Assembly (NCBI RefSeq): GCF_029813775.1
Contig: NZ_JARVKW010000023.1
Span: 51,047-115,046 of the forward strand
Direction of reading: 5' to 3'
DNA: 64,000 nt
Source: Streptomyces sp. DH24
GTDB lineage: Bacteria; Actinomycetota; Actinomycetes; Streptomycetales; Streptomycetaceae
The position numbers were made by a program, and so were the translations under genes. Numbering within the stretch: position 1 is the stretch's first letter; every line of letters starts with the position of its first letter. The notes below the pieces were generated by a model. The model did no database searches and was not told the origin of the DNA. It saw only the letters and a list, made by a program, of their open reading frames with translations. This document shows positions 18,974 through 31,711 of this stretch, in pieces.

Positions 18974-20067
18974 AGCTTCGGCGCAATCTCTTCGGTCCAG
19001 ATACGCTCCCGCTGCTCCGTGCTCATGTGGCAGGCGGCCCAGTGCCGGCTGCCGACCTCGGCCAGCTCGGGACGGACCGTGCGGGTGACGTCGTCCTTCG
19101 GGACGTCCGCGTAGGGACACCGCGGGTTGAAGGCGCAGCCCGACGGGATGTTGATCAGCGAGGGCGGGGAGCCCTTGACCGGGATGAGCCGGTCCTGCTG
19201 CTCGCGGTCCAGGCGCGGCATCGAGCCGAGCAGCCCCCAGGTGTAGGGGTGGCGCGGCTCGTAGAAGACCTTCTCGGCGGGCCCGCGCTCGACGCAGCGG
19301 CCGCCGTACATCACCAGGATGTCGTCGGCCAGTTCGGCGACGACGCCCAGGTCGTGGGTGATGACGATGACCGCGGAGCCGAACTCCTTCTGCAGATCGC
19401 GGATCAGGTCGAGGATCTGCGCCTGGACGGTGACGTCCAGGGCGGTGGTCGGCTCGTCCGCGATGAGCAGTTCGGGGTTGTTCACCAGCGACATGGCGAT
19501 CATCGCGCGCTGGCGCATGCCGCCGGAGAACTCGTGCGGGTAGCTGTCGACGCGCTTGTCCGGCTGCGGGATGCCGACCCGGTCGAGCATCTCGACGGCA
19601 CGCCGCTTGGCGGTCTTCTTGTCGACGTCGTGGTGGATGCGGTACGCCTCCACGATCTGCGCGCCGATCGTGTAGTACGGGTGCAGCGCGGACAGCGGGT
19701 CCTGGAAGATCATCGCCATCTCGCGGCCGCGCAGCCGTCGCACGTAGTCCGGGTCGGCGGACAGCAGTTCGGTGCCGTCCAGCCAGATCTCCCCGGAGAT
19801 CTGCGCCTTGCGCTTGCCGTACTGGCCGGCGGTGTGCAGGCCCATGATGCCGAGCGAGGTCACCGACTTGCCGGAGCCGGACTCGCCCACGATGCCGAGG
19901 GTCTTGCCCTTCTCCAGCTGGAAGCTGAGCCCGTCGACGGACTTGACCAGGCCGTCGTCCGTCGGGAAGTGCACCTTGAGGTCGCGCACCTCCAGGAAGG
20001 CGCCGGGCGCCCGCGAGGTGCCGGTGGGCTCGCCCACGGCCGCTCCGGTCTTGCTGAGTCCGGTCAT
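18970..20067 (-). CDS. oligopeptide ABC transporter ATP-binding protein (OppD/DppD type)
   Basis: 365 residues, start MTGLSKTGAAVG; its ATG overlaps the permease stop (ATGA). Walker A GESGSGKSV, signature FSGGMRQRAMIAMSL, Walker B LLIADEPTTALD, H-loop ITHDLG, and the family C-terminal motif INIPSGCAFNPRCPYA. It pairs with the adjoining OppF-type ATPase to drive uptake of peptides delivered by the binding lipoprotein of the same operon. Confidence 0.95.
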   Translation of the reverse strand: MTGLSKTGAAVGEPTGTSRAPGAFLEVRDLKVHFPTDDGLVKSVDGLSFQLEKGKTLGIVGESGSGKSVTSLGIMGLHTAGQYGKRKAQISGEIWLDGTELLSADPDYVRRLRGREMAMIFQDPLSALHPYYTIGAQIVEAYRIHHDVDKKTAKRRAVEMLDRVGIPQPDKRVDSYPHEFSGGMRQRAMIAMSLVNNPELLIADEPTTALDVTVQAQILDLIRDLQKEFGSAVIVITHDLGVVAELADDILVMYGGRCVERGPAEKVFYEPRHPYTWGLLGSMPRLDREQQDRLIPVKGSPPSLINIPSGCAFNPRCPYADVPKDDVTRTVRPELAEVGSRHWAACHMSTEQRERIWTEEIAPKL

Positions 20068-21062
20068 GAGAGCCTCACTCGGGGGTCGATCACGGCGTAC
20101 AGGATGTCCACCACGAGGTTGGCGATGAGCACGGCGAGGGACGTGATCAGGGTGACGCCCAGGATGAAGGGCAGGTCCTGGTTCTTGATCGCGTCCAGCA
20201 CCTTCTGGCCGAGGCCGGGGAGGCTGAACGTGGTCTCGGTCAGGATCGCCCCGCCCATGAGGGCACCGATGTCCATGCCGAGCATGGTGAGGATCGGCGT
20301 CATCGTCGAGCGCATCGCGTGCTTGCGGATCACGACCTGCTCGCGCAGGCCCTTGGCACGGGCCGTGCGGATGTAGTCCTCGCCGAGGATCTCCAGCATG
20401 GTGGCGCGGGTGATACGGGCGTACATCGCCGCGTACAGGAACGCCAGGGTGACCCACGGCAGGATCATGCCGCCGAGCCAGCCGGTGAGGCTGTCCTCCA
20501 GCGGCACGTACTCGCCGTCGATCCAGCCCAGTCCGTAGGAGAAGATCGCCAGGCTGAGCAGACCGGTGAAGTAGATGGGGAGGGAGACGCCCGCCAGGGC
20601 AACGACCATCGCGCTGCGGTCCCACACGCTGCCCCGCTTGAGCGCGGAGAGCACGCCGGCCGCGACGCCCATGAGCAGCCACAGCAGGGCGGCGCCGAGC
20701 GCGAGTCCCAGGGTCACCGGGAAGCGGTCGGTCAGCACCGGCCAGACGGCCTGTTCACTGCGGAAGGAGTACCCGAAGCAGGGCGCGGCGCACTGGGTGA
20801 CGTCGCCGCCGGCCGCGTAGGTGCGGCCCACGAAGATGCCCTTGAAGAACTCCCAGACCTGGACGTAGACCGGGTCGCTCAGGCCCAGCTTCTGCCGCAC
20901 CGCCTCGACGGCGGCCGGGTCGGCCTGCTTGCCCACGAAGCTCGTGGCCAGGTCGACTCCCGCCCACTTGGGGACGAGGAAGAAGATGCTGAAGACCACC
21001 AGGATGATGACGACCAGCATCACTGCGGCGGCGAACAGCCGCCTGATGAGGTAAGCGAGCAC
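20064..21062 (-). CDS. oligopeptide ABC transporter permease (OppB/DppB type)
   Basis: 332 residues, six membrane segments. It begins MLAYLIRRLFAAAVMLVVI as usual for this family, and the cytoplasmic ATPase-coupling loop is ARITRATMLEILGEDYIRTARAKGL. A long periplasmic-side loop (about 40-110) includes two cysteines (QCAAPCFGY) that may form a disulfide outside the cell. Preceded by an intercistronic hairpin and overlapping the OppD-type gene by 4 bases. Confidence 0.95.
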   Translation of the reverse strand: MLAYLIRRLFAAAVMLVVIILVVFSIFFLVPKWAGVDLATSFVGKQADPAAVEAVRQKLGLSDPVYVQVWEFFKGIFVGRTYAAGGDVTQCAAPCFGYSFRSEQAVWPVLTDRFPVTLGLALGAALLWLLMGVAAGVLSALKRGSVWDRSAMVVALAGVSLPIYFTGLLSLAIFSYGLGWIDGEYVPLEDSLTGWLGGMILPWVTLAFLYAAMYARITRATMLEILGEDYIRTARAKGLREQVVIRKHAMRSTMTPILTMLGMDIGALMGGAILTETTFSLPGLGQKVLDAIKNQDLPFILGVTLITSLAVLIANLVVDILYAVIDPRVRLS

Positions 21063-21086
21063 AGCTCTCGGCCCGGCGGCGGACCG

Positions 21087-21113
21087 GGGCCACCGGAGGT
21101 CCTCCGGTGGCCC
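21087..21113 (-). other. intercistronic hairpin between binding protein and permease genes
   Basis: GGGCCACCGGAGG and its exact complement CCTCCGGTGGCCC flank a single base, giving a stem of at least 11 pairs. It lies 25 bases upstream of the OppB-type start and 62 bases after the binding-protein stop. Such stem-loops often stabilise the upstream message or cause partial termination, so the binding protein is made in excess over the membrane parts. Confidence 0.7.
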
Positions 21114-21175
21114 GCGGTCACACCGCCCCGGCCTTCACCTGCCTTTCGTGCCGTATGGCGGGTGTGCCGGCCGGG

Positions 21176-22957
21176 TTACTTCTTGACGCCCAGGTTCACG
21201 AAGTCGTACTGGCCGTTGTAGGCATCGGTCGTGTACACGTTCGCGAGCTCGGACGAGCGCCAGTTGATGAACTTCTCGAACACGAAGGGCAGGTAGTACG
21301 CGCCCTCCATGACCTTGTGGTTGATCTCCGTGGCGATTTGGGCCTTCTTCGCCTCGTCGAGCTCCGTAACGTAGTCGTCGAAGAGACCGTCGATCGTCTT
21401 GTCCTTGATCAGGGCGTAGTTGTTGTTGCCGCTTTCAAGGATGTACTTGCTGCTCCACAGCGGCAGACCGAAGCCCTGCACCGTGGCGAAGTCCGGGCCC
21501 CAGCCCATGACGATGATGCCGTAGCCCTTCTTCTTCACGTTCGAGGGGCTGCCGATGATGCCGGAGGTCTGCGAGCCGTCGTACTGGTCGATCTCGGCCT
21601 GGATGCCGACCTTCTTCAGCGACGCCTGCATCGACTCCGCGGTGGCCACCTCGACCGGCTTGTTGTTGCGGACCGCGATGCGGGTCTTGAAGCCGTTGGG
21701 CTGACCGCAGGCCTTCAGCTCTTCCTTGGCCTTGGCGATGTTGCCCTTCTTGTTGGCACCGGCCATCTCGTACGGGTCGTACTTCTGGCCCTCGGAGCCC
21801 GGCACCGACGGGGGCAGCATGTTGGTGCCGATGTCACCGCCGGCGATGGGGCCGCCGCGCGCGTTCTGCAGCGAGACGTGGTCGGCGCCGTACAGCACGG
21901 CCTTGCGGCAGTGGATGTTGTCGAACGGCTTCACGCTCTGCGGGAAGACCGCGTAGCGGATGTAGCCGGTGACCGGGTTGTCCAGGTTCTCCTTGTGCTG
22001 CTTCAGGGCGGTGGTGCGGCCCTGCGGAGACATGCCGGTCTGGTTGATGTCCAGGTGGTAGTCGCCGTTGATGAGGCGCTGGTCCATGTCGTTGGCGTTG
22101 GTGAAGAACCGGACGCTGATCTTGTCCGGCAGCGCCTTGCGGATCGGGTCCGAGTCCTTCTTCCACTCCGCGTTGCGGACGAGGGTGAGGGACTTGCCCG
22201 GGGAGTACGACTGGAACTTGTACGGGCCGCTGGAGAACGGCTTCAGGCCGTACTTCGACTTGGTGTCCTTGTCCTGGCGGACCGGGGACGCCGACGGCAT
22301 CGCGAGCATCTCGGGGAAGTCGCTGTTGGCCGAGGGGAGCTTGAAGACGATGGTCTTCTCGTCCGGCGTCTCGATGGCCTTCAGGCCGAGCTTGTCGGCG
22401 GACTTGTCCTTGTACGGGCCCGGGTACTCGCCCTTCGGGTCCAGGATGTCCTTCAGGTAGACCGGACCGCCGGACAGCACGTCCTGCGCCCACTGGCGCT
22501 CGATGCCGTACTTCACGTCCTGGGACGTGATCGGCTTGCCGTCCTCCCAGGTGATGCCGTCGCGCAGGGTGAACGTGTAGGTCTTGCCGTCGTCCGAGAC
22601 CTTGCCCGCGTCGGTGGCCAGGTCCGGCGTCAGCTCGGCGCCCGTCTTGCCCGGCTCGGTCTTGAAGCTGAGCAGCTGGCGGCTGTAGTAGCGCATGAAG
22701 TTCCAGGCGAAGCCGTAGTAGCCGCGCGTGGTGTCCCACGAGTCGGCGTCCTGGGCGCCCGCGAACTTCAGCTCGCCACCCTTCGTGGTGGACGCGTTGG
22801 CCAGCTTGTTGTTGGCCGCGTCGAAGCCGGCCGCCTTCGTGCCGTCGCCGTCGCTGTCGTCGCCGCCGCCGCACGCTGCCGTGGCCAGCAGCGCGGCGAC
22901 CACGGCGGCAGCGGCCATGGCCTGCTTGCGCCGCCCTGAGGTGCGTTGGGTAGTCAC
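21176..22957 (-). CDS. oligopeptide ABC transporter substrate-binding lipoprotein (SBP family 5)
   Basis: 593 residues from a GTG with GGAGGA upstream. The signal reads RRKQAMAAAAVVAALLATAACGGG; the cysteine after ATAA is the probable lipidated residue, followed by an Asp/Gly-rich linker. The body is an SBP_bac_5 domain (for example ITWEDGKPITSQDVKYGIER, and a YPGPYKDKSADKLG insertion). It captures peptides at the outer face of the membrane and hands them to the two permeases encoded on either side. Unlike E. coli opp, the binding-protein gene is second in the operon. Confidence 0.95.
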   Translation of the reverse strand: MTTQRTSGRRKQAMAAAAVVAALLATAACGGGDDSDGDGTKAAGFDAANNKLANASTTKGGELKFAGAQDADSWDTTRGYYGFAWNFMRYYSRQLLSFKTEPGKTGAELTPDLATDAGKVSDDGKTYTFTLRDGITWEDGKPITSQDVKYGIERQWAQDVLSGGPVYLKDILDPKGEYPGPYKDKSADKLGLKAIETPDEKTIVFKLPSANSDFPEMLAMPSASPVRQDKDTKSKYGLKPFSSGPYKFQSYSPGKSLTLVRNAEWKKDSDPIRKALPDKISVRFFTNANDMDQRLINGDYHLDINQTGMSPQGRTTALKQHKENLDNPVTGYIRYAVFPQSVKPFDNIHCRKAVLYGADHVSLQNARGGPIAGGDIGTNMLPPSVPGSEGQKYDPYEMAGANKKGNIAKAKEELKACGQPNGFKTRIAVRNNKPVEVATAESMQASLKKVGIQAEIDQYDGSQTSGIIGSPSNVKKKGYGIIVMGWGPDFATVQGFGLPLWSSKYILESGNNNYALIKDKTIDGLFDDYVTELDEAKKAQIATEINHKVMEGAYYLPFVFEKFINWRSSELANVYTTDAYNGQYDFVNLGVKK

Positions 22958-23027
22958 GATCTCGGATCCTCCGGTTTTGATGAGAGGTCCCGTGCCAGAT
23001 GCCACGGGTCGCTTGGGGTACGGCAGT

Positions 23028-24035
23028 TCAGCGGGAGCCCTTCGGGTCGAGCGCGTCACGCACGCCGTCGCCGAAGAGGTTGAAGGCAAGAACGGTGATG
23101 AAGATCGCCACGCCCGGGATCACCATGTACATGGGGTCCGAGTCGTAGTAGTCGATCGCGCTCGAGAGCATCTGGCCCCAGGAGGCCGTGGGCGGCTTGA
23201 CGCCCACGCCCAGGAAGCTGAGTGCCGCTTCGGTGAGGATGTTGGTCGGGATCATCATCGTCGTGTAGACGATGATCGGCGCGACGAGATTCGGCAGCAG
23301 TTCCTTGAAGAGGATGTAGAACCGCCCCGCGCCCAGCGATCGGGCCGCCTCGACGTACTCCCGTTCGCGCAGGGAGAGCGTCTGGCCGCGCACCACGCGT
23401 CCGATGTAGGGCCAGCCGAAGAAGCCGATGACGAGGATCATCACGAACAGGCGGACGCCCGTACCGGTCAGTCCCAGCATCTCGTTCGGCATGACGGAGA
23501 CCAGCGCGATGATGAACAGCAGCTGCGGGAAGGCCAGCAGACCGTCCATCACACGGCTGATCGCGGCGTCGACCCACCCGCCGAAGAAGCCGGCGAGAAT
23601 ACCCAGCACCGTACCGATGACCACCGCCACCAGCGCCGACAGGAAGCCGACGAGGAGCGAGATCCGGGCGCCGTAGACGATGCGGGCGAAGATGTCGCGG
23701 CCGTTGACCGGCTCGACGCCCAGCAGGTGCTCACTGCTGATGCCGCCCCAGGAACCCGTCGGCGTGCCGAACAGCGGGTCGATCAGCTCCTCGTGGTGCG
23801 CCTCGGGATCCTGCCCGACGAGGCTCGTGATCACGGGCGCGAGTAGTGCGACGGCGATCAGGAACAGCACGACGACGCTGCCCGCGAGGGCGAGTTTGTC
23901 CCGTTTCAGGCGCTCCCAGGCGATCCGGCCCAAGGAGCGTCCCTGCACGGCCTTCGCGTCGGACTTGCCTACCGCCGCTTCCTCGGCCGCACTCGGGGCC
24001 GCTTCCGCGGTCGGCTCGTGCAATGGTGCCGTCAT
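23028..24035 (-). CDS. oligopeptide ABC transporter permease (OppC/DppC type)
   Basis: 335 residues, first gene of the operon. A cytoplasmic N-terminal tail of about 35 residues rich in Ala and Glu leads to six membrane segments; the OppC_N motif AWERLKRDKLALAG and the coupling loop LREREYVEAARSLGAG are clear. It ends FGDGVRDALDPKGSR as usual for DppC. Operon order is therefore C, binding protein, B, D, F. Confidence 0.95.
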   Translation of the reverse strand: MTAPLHEPTAEAAPSAAEEAAVGKSDAKAVQGRSLGRIAWERLKRDKLALAGSVVVLFLIAVALLAPVITSLVGQDPEAHHEELIDPLFGTPTGSWGGISSEHLLGVEPVNGRDIFARIVYGARISLLVGFLSALVAVVIGTVLGILAGFFGGWVDAAISRVMDGLLAFPQLLFIIALVSVMPNEMLGLTGTGVRLFVMILVIGFFGWPYIGRVVRGQTLSLREREYVEAARSLGAGRFYILFKELLPNLVAPIIVYTTMMIPTNILTEAALSFLGVGVKPPTASWGQMLSSAIDYYDSDPMYMVIPGVAIFITVLAFNLFGDGVRDALDPKGSR

Positions 24036-24347
24036 CTGGCAGGGACCCCTCTCAACCGGCGGTGGCCGGCCCGCACTTGCCGCTGTGGCGGCGATTCAGT
24101 CCGTCGTACACAGGGGTGAACACCCCTGGTGCGGGAGTCTTCAACGCTTCGGCGTTTTGTTGCCAGACTTGACGGAGAAAGGATGCGCAACCGTGATGCT
24201 GTCCGGGGGTTTCCGTTATCCGAACAGACGGTTGCGGCCGTCGGACGCAGGCGAGTCAGGACATTCGGCACAGACCGGAACCTACCGCCCTTCTCTACGC
24301 GCGGAGAGTCGGCCCGGCCGACCCGCCCGCTCGTTGTCCGGAACGGA
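24036..24347. promoter_or_regulatory. leader/promoter region of the oligopeptide operon with an operator-like palindrome
   Basis: This 312 bp gap lies upstream of the OppC-type gene and downstream of an SseB-type gene. CAGGGGTG (24111-24118) and CACCCCTG (24121-24128) form a palindrome with two central bases, 76-93 bases upstream of the operon start, a likely repressor or activator site. AACGC-TTCG-GCGTT near 24143-24156 is a small UUCG-type hairpin. I see no gene in the remainder. Confidence 0.5.
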
Positions 24348-25145
24348 TCAGTAGCGGCCCTGCGCCGGCGGGAATCCGTACCCCGCCGCGGGCGCCTGGG
24401 CCGGGCTCGCGTGCGCCTCGCGGTCGTAGAAGGGCCGGGCGTTCGCGCGCAGCCACATCGCCACCGGGTCGTGCTCGTCGGACAGCGCGACCGTCGACAC
24501 CGGCAGGCCCTCCGGGACCGCGCCGATCGACTGCTGCATCATCGCGCGCACCGCGTCCACGGCCGGCGGGCTCGTGTCGTACACGTCGAGACCGATGGCG
24601 AGGTACGGCGCGCCCAGCGCCGGCTGCACCCACGCGCGGCGCAACGAGCGGACCGCCGGGGTGCGGTGGGCGTTCTGCGCGATCAGGGCGTAGAACTGCG
24701 GGATCTCGATGGCCGGTTCGGACAGCCGCAGCGGGCCCGCGGGCTGCCGGTCCAGGCCGGTGGCGATGCGGCGCAGATCGAGCCACGGGATGCCGACGCC
24801 GCCGCCCGGGGCGTGCGGGTTGAGCCAGAGGCCGAAGTGGTCCGGGTAGAGCGCGCGGGCCACCTCCAGGCCGTCGACCACCTCGTACGACCGGTTCCAG
24901 CCGCTGGCCGACAGCTCCTGGGCGGAGGTCACGCAGGGCGCGTAGCCGTGGCCGTCGACCTCCATGTTTCCGTACTGGGCGTCCGGTGAGCCGGCCTGGC
25001 CGTGCCACAGCAGCATCCAGATCTGGCCGGAGGACGGGCTCGCGAGCGCGCGGAGCAGCGCCTCGTAGGCGTCGTAGCGCCCGGGCGTCACCTGGCGCAG
25101 CATGTGCTCGACCTGTCCGGCCGCGGCTGTGCCGCTCGCGCTCAC
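24348..25145 (-). CDS. SseB-like protein (paralogue 1)
   Basis: 265 residues from a GTG with AAGGGG upstream. An SseB N-terminal-type domain (about 45-140, TSAQELSASGWNRSYEVVDGLEVARALYPDH) is followed by a C-terminal SseB domain (PAIEIPQFYALIAQNAHRTP to PFYDREA), ending in a flexible Pro/Ala/Gly tail. SseB was named in E. coli for enhanced serine sensitivity on overexpression; its biochemistry is not known. Next to a second SseB-like gene and 3 kb from glycine and serine genes. Confidence 0.82.
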   Translation of the reverse strand: MSASGTAAAGQVEHMLRQVTPGRYDAYEALLRALASPSSGQIWMLLWHGQAGSPDAQYGNMEVDGHGYAPCVTSAQELSASGWNRSYEVVDGLEVARALYPDHFGLWLNPHAPGGGVGIPWLDLRRIATGLDRQPAGPLRLSEPAIEIPQFYALIAQNAHRTPAVRSLRRAWVQPALGAPYLAIGLDVYDTSPPAVDAVRAMMQQSIGAVPEGLPVSTVALSDEHDPVAMWLRANARPFYDREAHASPAQAPAAGYGFPPAQGRY

Positions 25146-25293
25146 GTTGTGCCCCTTCGGAAAAGTGCCGTGGGTTATGAAACCAGATTAAGTGTGGCCG
25201 ACGCCGGTGTGGGAGTTCGGTGCCCGGTGGTGTGCTCCGGGCGCCGGTCGTGAAGGTCTCGTCGCGCCCTTCGGGACGTCCGGCGCGCGTTCC

Positions 25294-26085
25294 TCACATG
25301 GCCCGCTGGTAGAAGGGCCGTACGTTCTCCCGGAGCCAGTCGCCCACCGGGTCCTGCGCCACGTCCAGGAGGACCAGGTTGACCGGCCACTTGACCGGGG
25401 ACGTGCCGAGCGCGCGGCCGAGGGCGTCCATGGGCAGGGCCCGCAGGTCGCCCTCCCACTGGGAGAGTTCGACGCCGACGAACATGACCGGGTCGGCCGT
25501 CTCGATGGCGGCGAGGCAGCGGCGGGCCGTGCGGACCACACCGATGCCCTCGAACTCGGTCCCGGCGGCGGACAGGAAGTCGACCGGGTCCTCCTGCCAG
25601 TCGGGCTCGAACAGCCGGACCCGGCCGCCGCTCGCGGGACCGTCCAGCGGGGTGCGCCCGGCCCGGCACAGCTCGGCGACCGCGGGCGGCGGCAGGGGTA
25701 TGCCGACCACACCGCCCGGGTTGACGGCGATGCCCGCCTGCGGGGGCAGACCACGCGCGAACTCCACGGCGGGCGCGACGGCGTACGACATGTGGGCGCC
25801 GACGACCTGGCGGAACTGCTCCTCGGAGCTGAACACCGGCACATAGGCCTGGCCCTCCAGCTCCAGCGTGGGCAGGTCCAGCGGGCCGGTGTGCGGACCG
25901 CCGCCGCCCGGCAGCGGGACCCAGAGGAAGCTGCGGCCGAGCACCTCGACGATCCGGCCGCCGGCCGAGGGGACGCCGAGGGAGGCGGAGAGCACCTCCT
26001 CCAGTTCGTTGCCGGGCCATCCACCGTGCGGATGGGGGTGCGCCTGCGCCGGGAAGTCCGCGGAGAATTCCGCCGGGAAGTCCAT
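25294..26085 (-). CDS. SseB-like protein (paralogue 2)
   Basis: 263 residues. Same two-domain layout as its neighbour: an N-terminal SseB domain (LPTLELEGQAYVPVFSSEEQF and GIAVNPGGVVGIPLP) and a C-terminal one ending DWLRENVRPFYQRAM, matching WLRANARPFYDREA in paralogue 1. The alignment of both ends shows an old duplication; overall identity is low. It lies 148 bases upstream of paralogue 1 on the same strand, which has its own ribosome site, so the two may be co-transcribed. Confidence 0.82.
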   Translation of the reverse strand: MDFPAEFSADFPAQAHPHPHGGWPGNELEEVLSASLGVPSAGGRIVEVLGRSFLWVPLPGGGGPHTGPLDLPTLELEGQAYVPVFSSEEQFRQVVGAHMSYAVAPAVEFARGLPPQAGIAVNPGGVVGIPLPPPAVAELCRAGRTPLDGPASGGRVRLFEPDWQEDPVDFLSAAGTEFEGIGVVRTARRCLAAIETADPVMFVGVELSQWEGDLRALPMDALGRALGTSPVKWPVNLVLLDVAQDPVGDWLRENVRPFYQRAM

Positions 26086-26154
26086 CTCTGCCTACCGCCT
26101 GACTGGTGCCACTGCTGTGGCTGAAAAGGCTAACGGGTGCCGGGCCCGGCCGGG

Positions 26155-26823
26155 TCAGCCCGTGAAGCCGATCCGGCGCAGCGCGTTCGCCGCGTCCCGG
26201 TCCACGAGGACCGCCGAGCCGCAGCCGGCCGGCAGGTCGCCCTCGGTGATCGCGCGCAGCAGCCGTGTGGTGGCCGTGCGGTGCCTGCGGAAGGCGTAGC
26301 GGGAGACGCCCCGGCCGCGGTCGCGCTGGCCGGCCAGCGCCTCCCGCGGTGTGACGTCGAGCAGCAGCAGGTGCAGCTTGCCGCCCCGGCGGCGGGCCTC
26401 GCGGGCCAGCCAGGCGCGCACCCAGGCCTGGGTGCCGCAGTCGTGCACGACGACGCCCTCGCCGGAGCGCAGCGCCCGCCGCAGCCCGGCGTAGTGCGCG
26501 AGGCGGACCAGCGGGCGGTAGACGGCGTACGGCAGGAAGCGCGGCATGCGCCGGTCCCAGCGGTCCCGGGTGTCCTGGGAGTCGACGCGCCGGCCGGGCA
26601 CGGCGCGCCGCATCAGCGTGGACTTGCCGCTGCCGGGCAGGCCGGTGACCACGACGAGGTCGCGGGGCCCGAAGAGCAGGGCGTGCGGGCTGTGTCCGCC
26701 GCGGTCGCGAAGATCGCGGACGACGGGTGCGGACTGCGGGCCGCACGCCTCCCGGGCCGGAGCGGCGGCCTGCTTGGGCAGCGCGACGCCCGAGGTCGTG
26801 GCGTACACCGTGGTCCTGTTCAC
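26155..26823 (-). CDS. small AAA/P-loop kinase-like ATPase
   Basis: 222 residues from a GTG chosen because GGGGGG precedes it at good distance; an upstream in-frame start would add a leader that looks non-coding. Walker A is VVTGLPGSGKST, then a VVVHDCGTQAWV strand, and LHLLLLDVTPREALAGQRDRGRG, the lid/specificity region of the AAA_33 group (polynucleotide or small-molecule kinases). The substrate is unknown. It diverges from the glycine riboswitch and lies upstream of the SseB pair on the same strand. Confidence 0.78.
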   Translation of the reverse strand: MNRTTVYATTSGVALPKQAAAPAREACGPQSAPVVRDLRDRGGHSPHALLFGPRDLVVVTGLPGSGKSTLMRRAVPGRRVDSQDTRDRWDRRMPRFLPYAVYRPLVRLAHYAGLRRALRSGEGVVVHDCGTQAWVRAWLAREARRRGGKLHLLLLDVTPREALAGQRDRGRGVSRYAFRRHRTATTRLLRAITEGDLPAGCGSAVLVDRDAANALRRIGFTG

Positions 26824-27007
26824 CGTGATCGTCCCCCCTGGGGTCGGGTACGGAGTCCCATCCCCGCCGAGTGTAAAGAAAAGGTAATTCAGACTGTCCC
26901 GCATTTTCGTTCGCTTACTGCCACAAGCCGGCTACAAGTGCGGCCTGTCGGCGAGCCGACCCGGCGTGCAATGATGTGGCCGCCAACTGCATACCGGCCG
27001 CTTGAAT

Positions 27008-27209
27008 CCGCGCGGGAGAGTCCCCGGCACTGCCCGGGGCGCCGAAGGAGCAAGTCCCTCCCTTGAATCTCTCAGGCCCCGTTACCGCGCGGGCGAGGCA
27101 CATCTGAAAAGCGGGCCGCTGTGTCAGTGGCTCCACCCAAGGTGCAAGCCATTGCCCATCCCTTTCCCGGGCTGGTCATGGCGAACCTCTCAGGTTCCGA
27201 TGACAGATG
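27008..27209 (+). ncRNA. tandem glycine riboswitch upstream of gcvT
   Basis: Two aptamers in series. Aptamer 1: stem P1 is CCGCGCGG at 27008-27015 pairing with the same sequence at 27085-27092; inside are GGGAGAGTC, GCCGAAGGAGCAA and CTCTCAGGC, the glycine aptamer hallmarks. Aptamer 2: P1 is CATCTG (27101-27106) with CAGATG (27204-27209), inside GGTGCAAGCC and CCTCTCAGG. The linker is short, as in cooperative tandem glycine riboswitches. It ends 42 bases before gcvT; GGGGAGG right after P1 could be exposed or hidden by switching. Glycine would raise expression of the cleavage genes. Confidence 0.92.
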
Positions 27210-27251
27210 GGGAGGAACGACCCCCTGTCATGCCTTGGAGACGACCGTCCG

Positions 27252-28379
<1,128 letters not shown>

Positions 28380-28413
28380 ACACTTCTGCGGGCACCGGAA
28401 GGCCACGCCTCGC

Positions 28414-28452
28414 CGGGCGCCGGACCGGAAGTGACGCTTTTCCCGGCGCCCG
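28414..28452 (+). terminator. hairpin between gcvT and gcvH
   Basis: CGGGCGCCGG (28414-28423) pairs with CCGGCGCCCG (28443-28452) around a 19 base loop, in the 207 bp gap between the genes. It may be a partial terminator or processing stem that sets the T to H protein ratio. No gene is visible in the gap. Confidence 0.5.
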
Positions 28453-28586
28453 AAGCGGACACTGAAGCACGGGTCCGTGCCCGGCAGGCGTGACGGCGTG
28501 GCTCCGCGCACACTTCCGCTGTTCACCAGCGGTCCCAGCAGTCCCTCATTCACCAGCACTCCCTCGCGTACAGGAGAATTCAGGCC

Positions 28587-28964
28587 ATGAGCAACCCCCA
28601 GCAGCTGCGCTACAGCAAGGAGCACGAGTGGCTGTCGGTCGCCGAGGACGGCGTCTCGACGGTCGGCATCACGGAGCACGCGGCGAACGCGCTCGGCGAT
28701 GTCGTCTTCGTCCAGCTCCCGGAGGTCGGTGACACCGTGACCGCGGGCGAGACCTGCGGCGAGCTGGAGTCGACCAAGTCGGTCTCCGACCTGTACTCCC
28801 CCGTCTCCGGCGAGGTCACCGAGGTCAACGAGGACGTCGTCAACGACCCGTCGCTGGTGAACTCCGCGCCCTTCGAGGGCGGCTGGCTGTTCAAGGTGCG
28901 CGTCGCGGAGGAGCCGGCCGACCTGCTCTCCGCCGACGAGTACACCGCCTTTTCCGCCGGCTGA
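28587..28964 (+). CDS. gcvH: glycine cleavage system H protein
   Basis: 125 residues. A lipoyl carrier that shuttles the aminomethyl group from GcvP to GcvT. The lipoylated Lys64 is in GELESTKSVSDLYSP; KEHEWL at the N-terminus and the PFEGGWLFKVRV strand are standard. GGAG lies 14 bases before the ATG. glyA follows after 15 bases, so both are in one transcript. Confidence 0.98.
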   Translation: MSNPQQLRYSKEHEWLSVAEDGVSTVGITEHAANALGDVVFVQLPEVGDTVTAGETCGELESTKSVSDLYSPVSGEVTEVNEDVVNDPSLVNSAPFEGGWLFKVRVAEEPADLLSADEYTAFSAG

Positions 28965-28979
28965 GAGGTCGTAGCACAC

Positions 28980-30242
<1,263 letters not shown>

Positions 30243-30249
30243 CCCCCTC

Positions 30250-30281
30250 GGGCACCGCGCGCGGCGACGCGCGCGGTGCCC
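30250..30281 (+). terminator. hairpin after glyA
   Basis: GGGCACCGCGCGCG and CGCGCGCGGTGCCC form a 14-pair stem with a GCGA tetraloop, 7 bases past the glyA stop and 35 bases before sdaA. It may end or attenuate the riboswitch-controlled transcript before serine deaminase. Confidence 0.75.
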
Positions 30282-30316
30282 GGCACCCCGCACCACCCCC
30301 GCTGTAAGGAGTCCCC

Positions 30317-31684
<1,368 letters not shown>

Positions 31685-31711
31685 GGGAACGGTCGAGGGG
31701 GCGCACCGGCG

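Noticed and set aside
27121..27145. GTGTCAGTGGC inside the riboswitch, like the start of a RecA-NDp motif
   Set aside because: No TAG at the needed spacing, and the bases belong to the second glycine aptamer.
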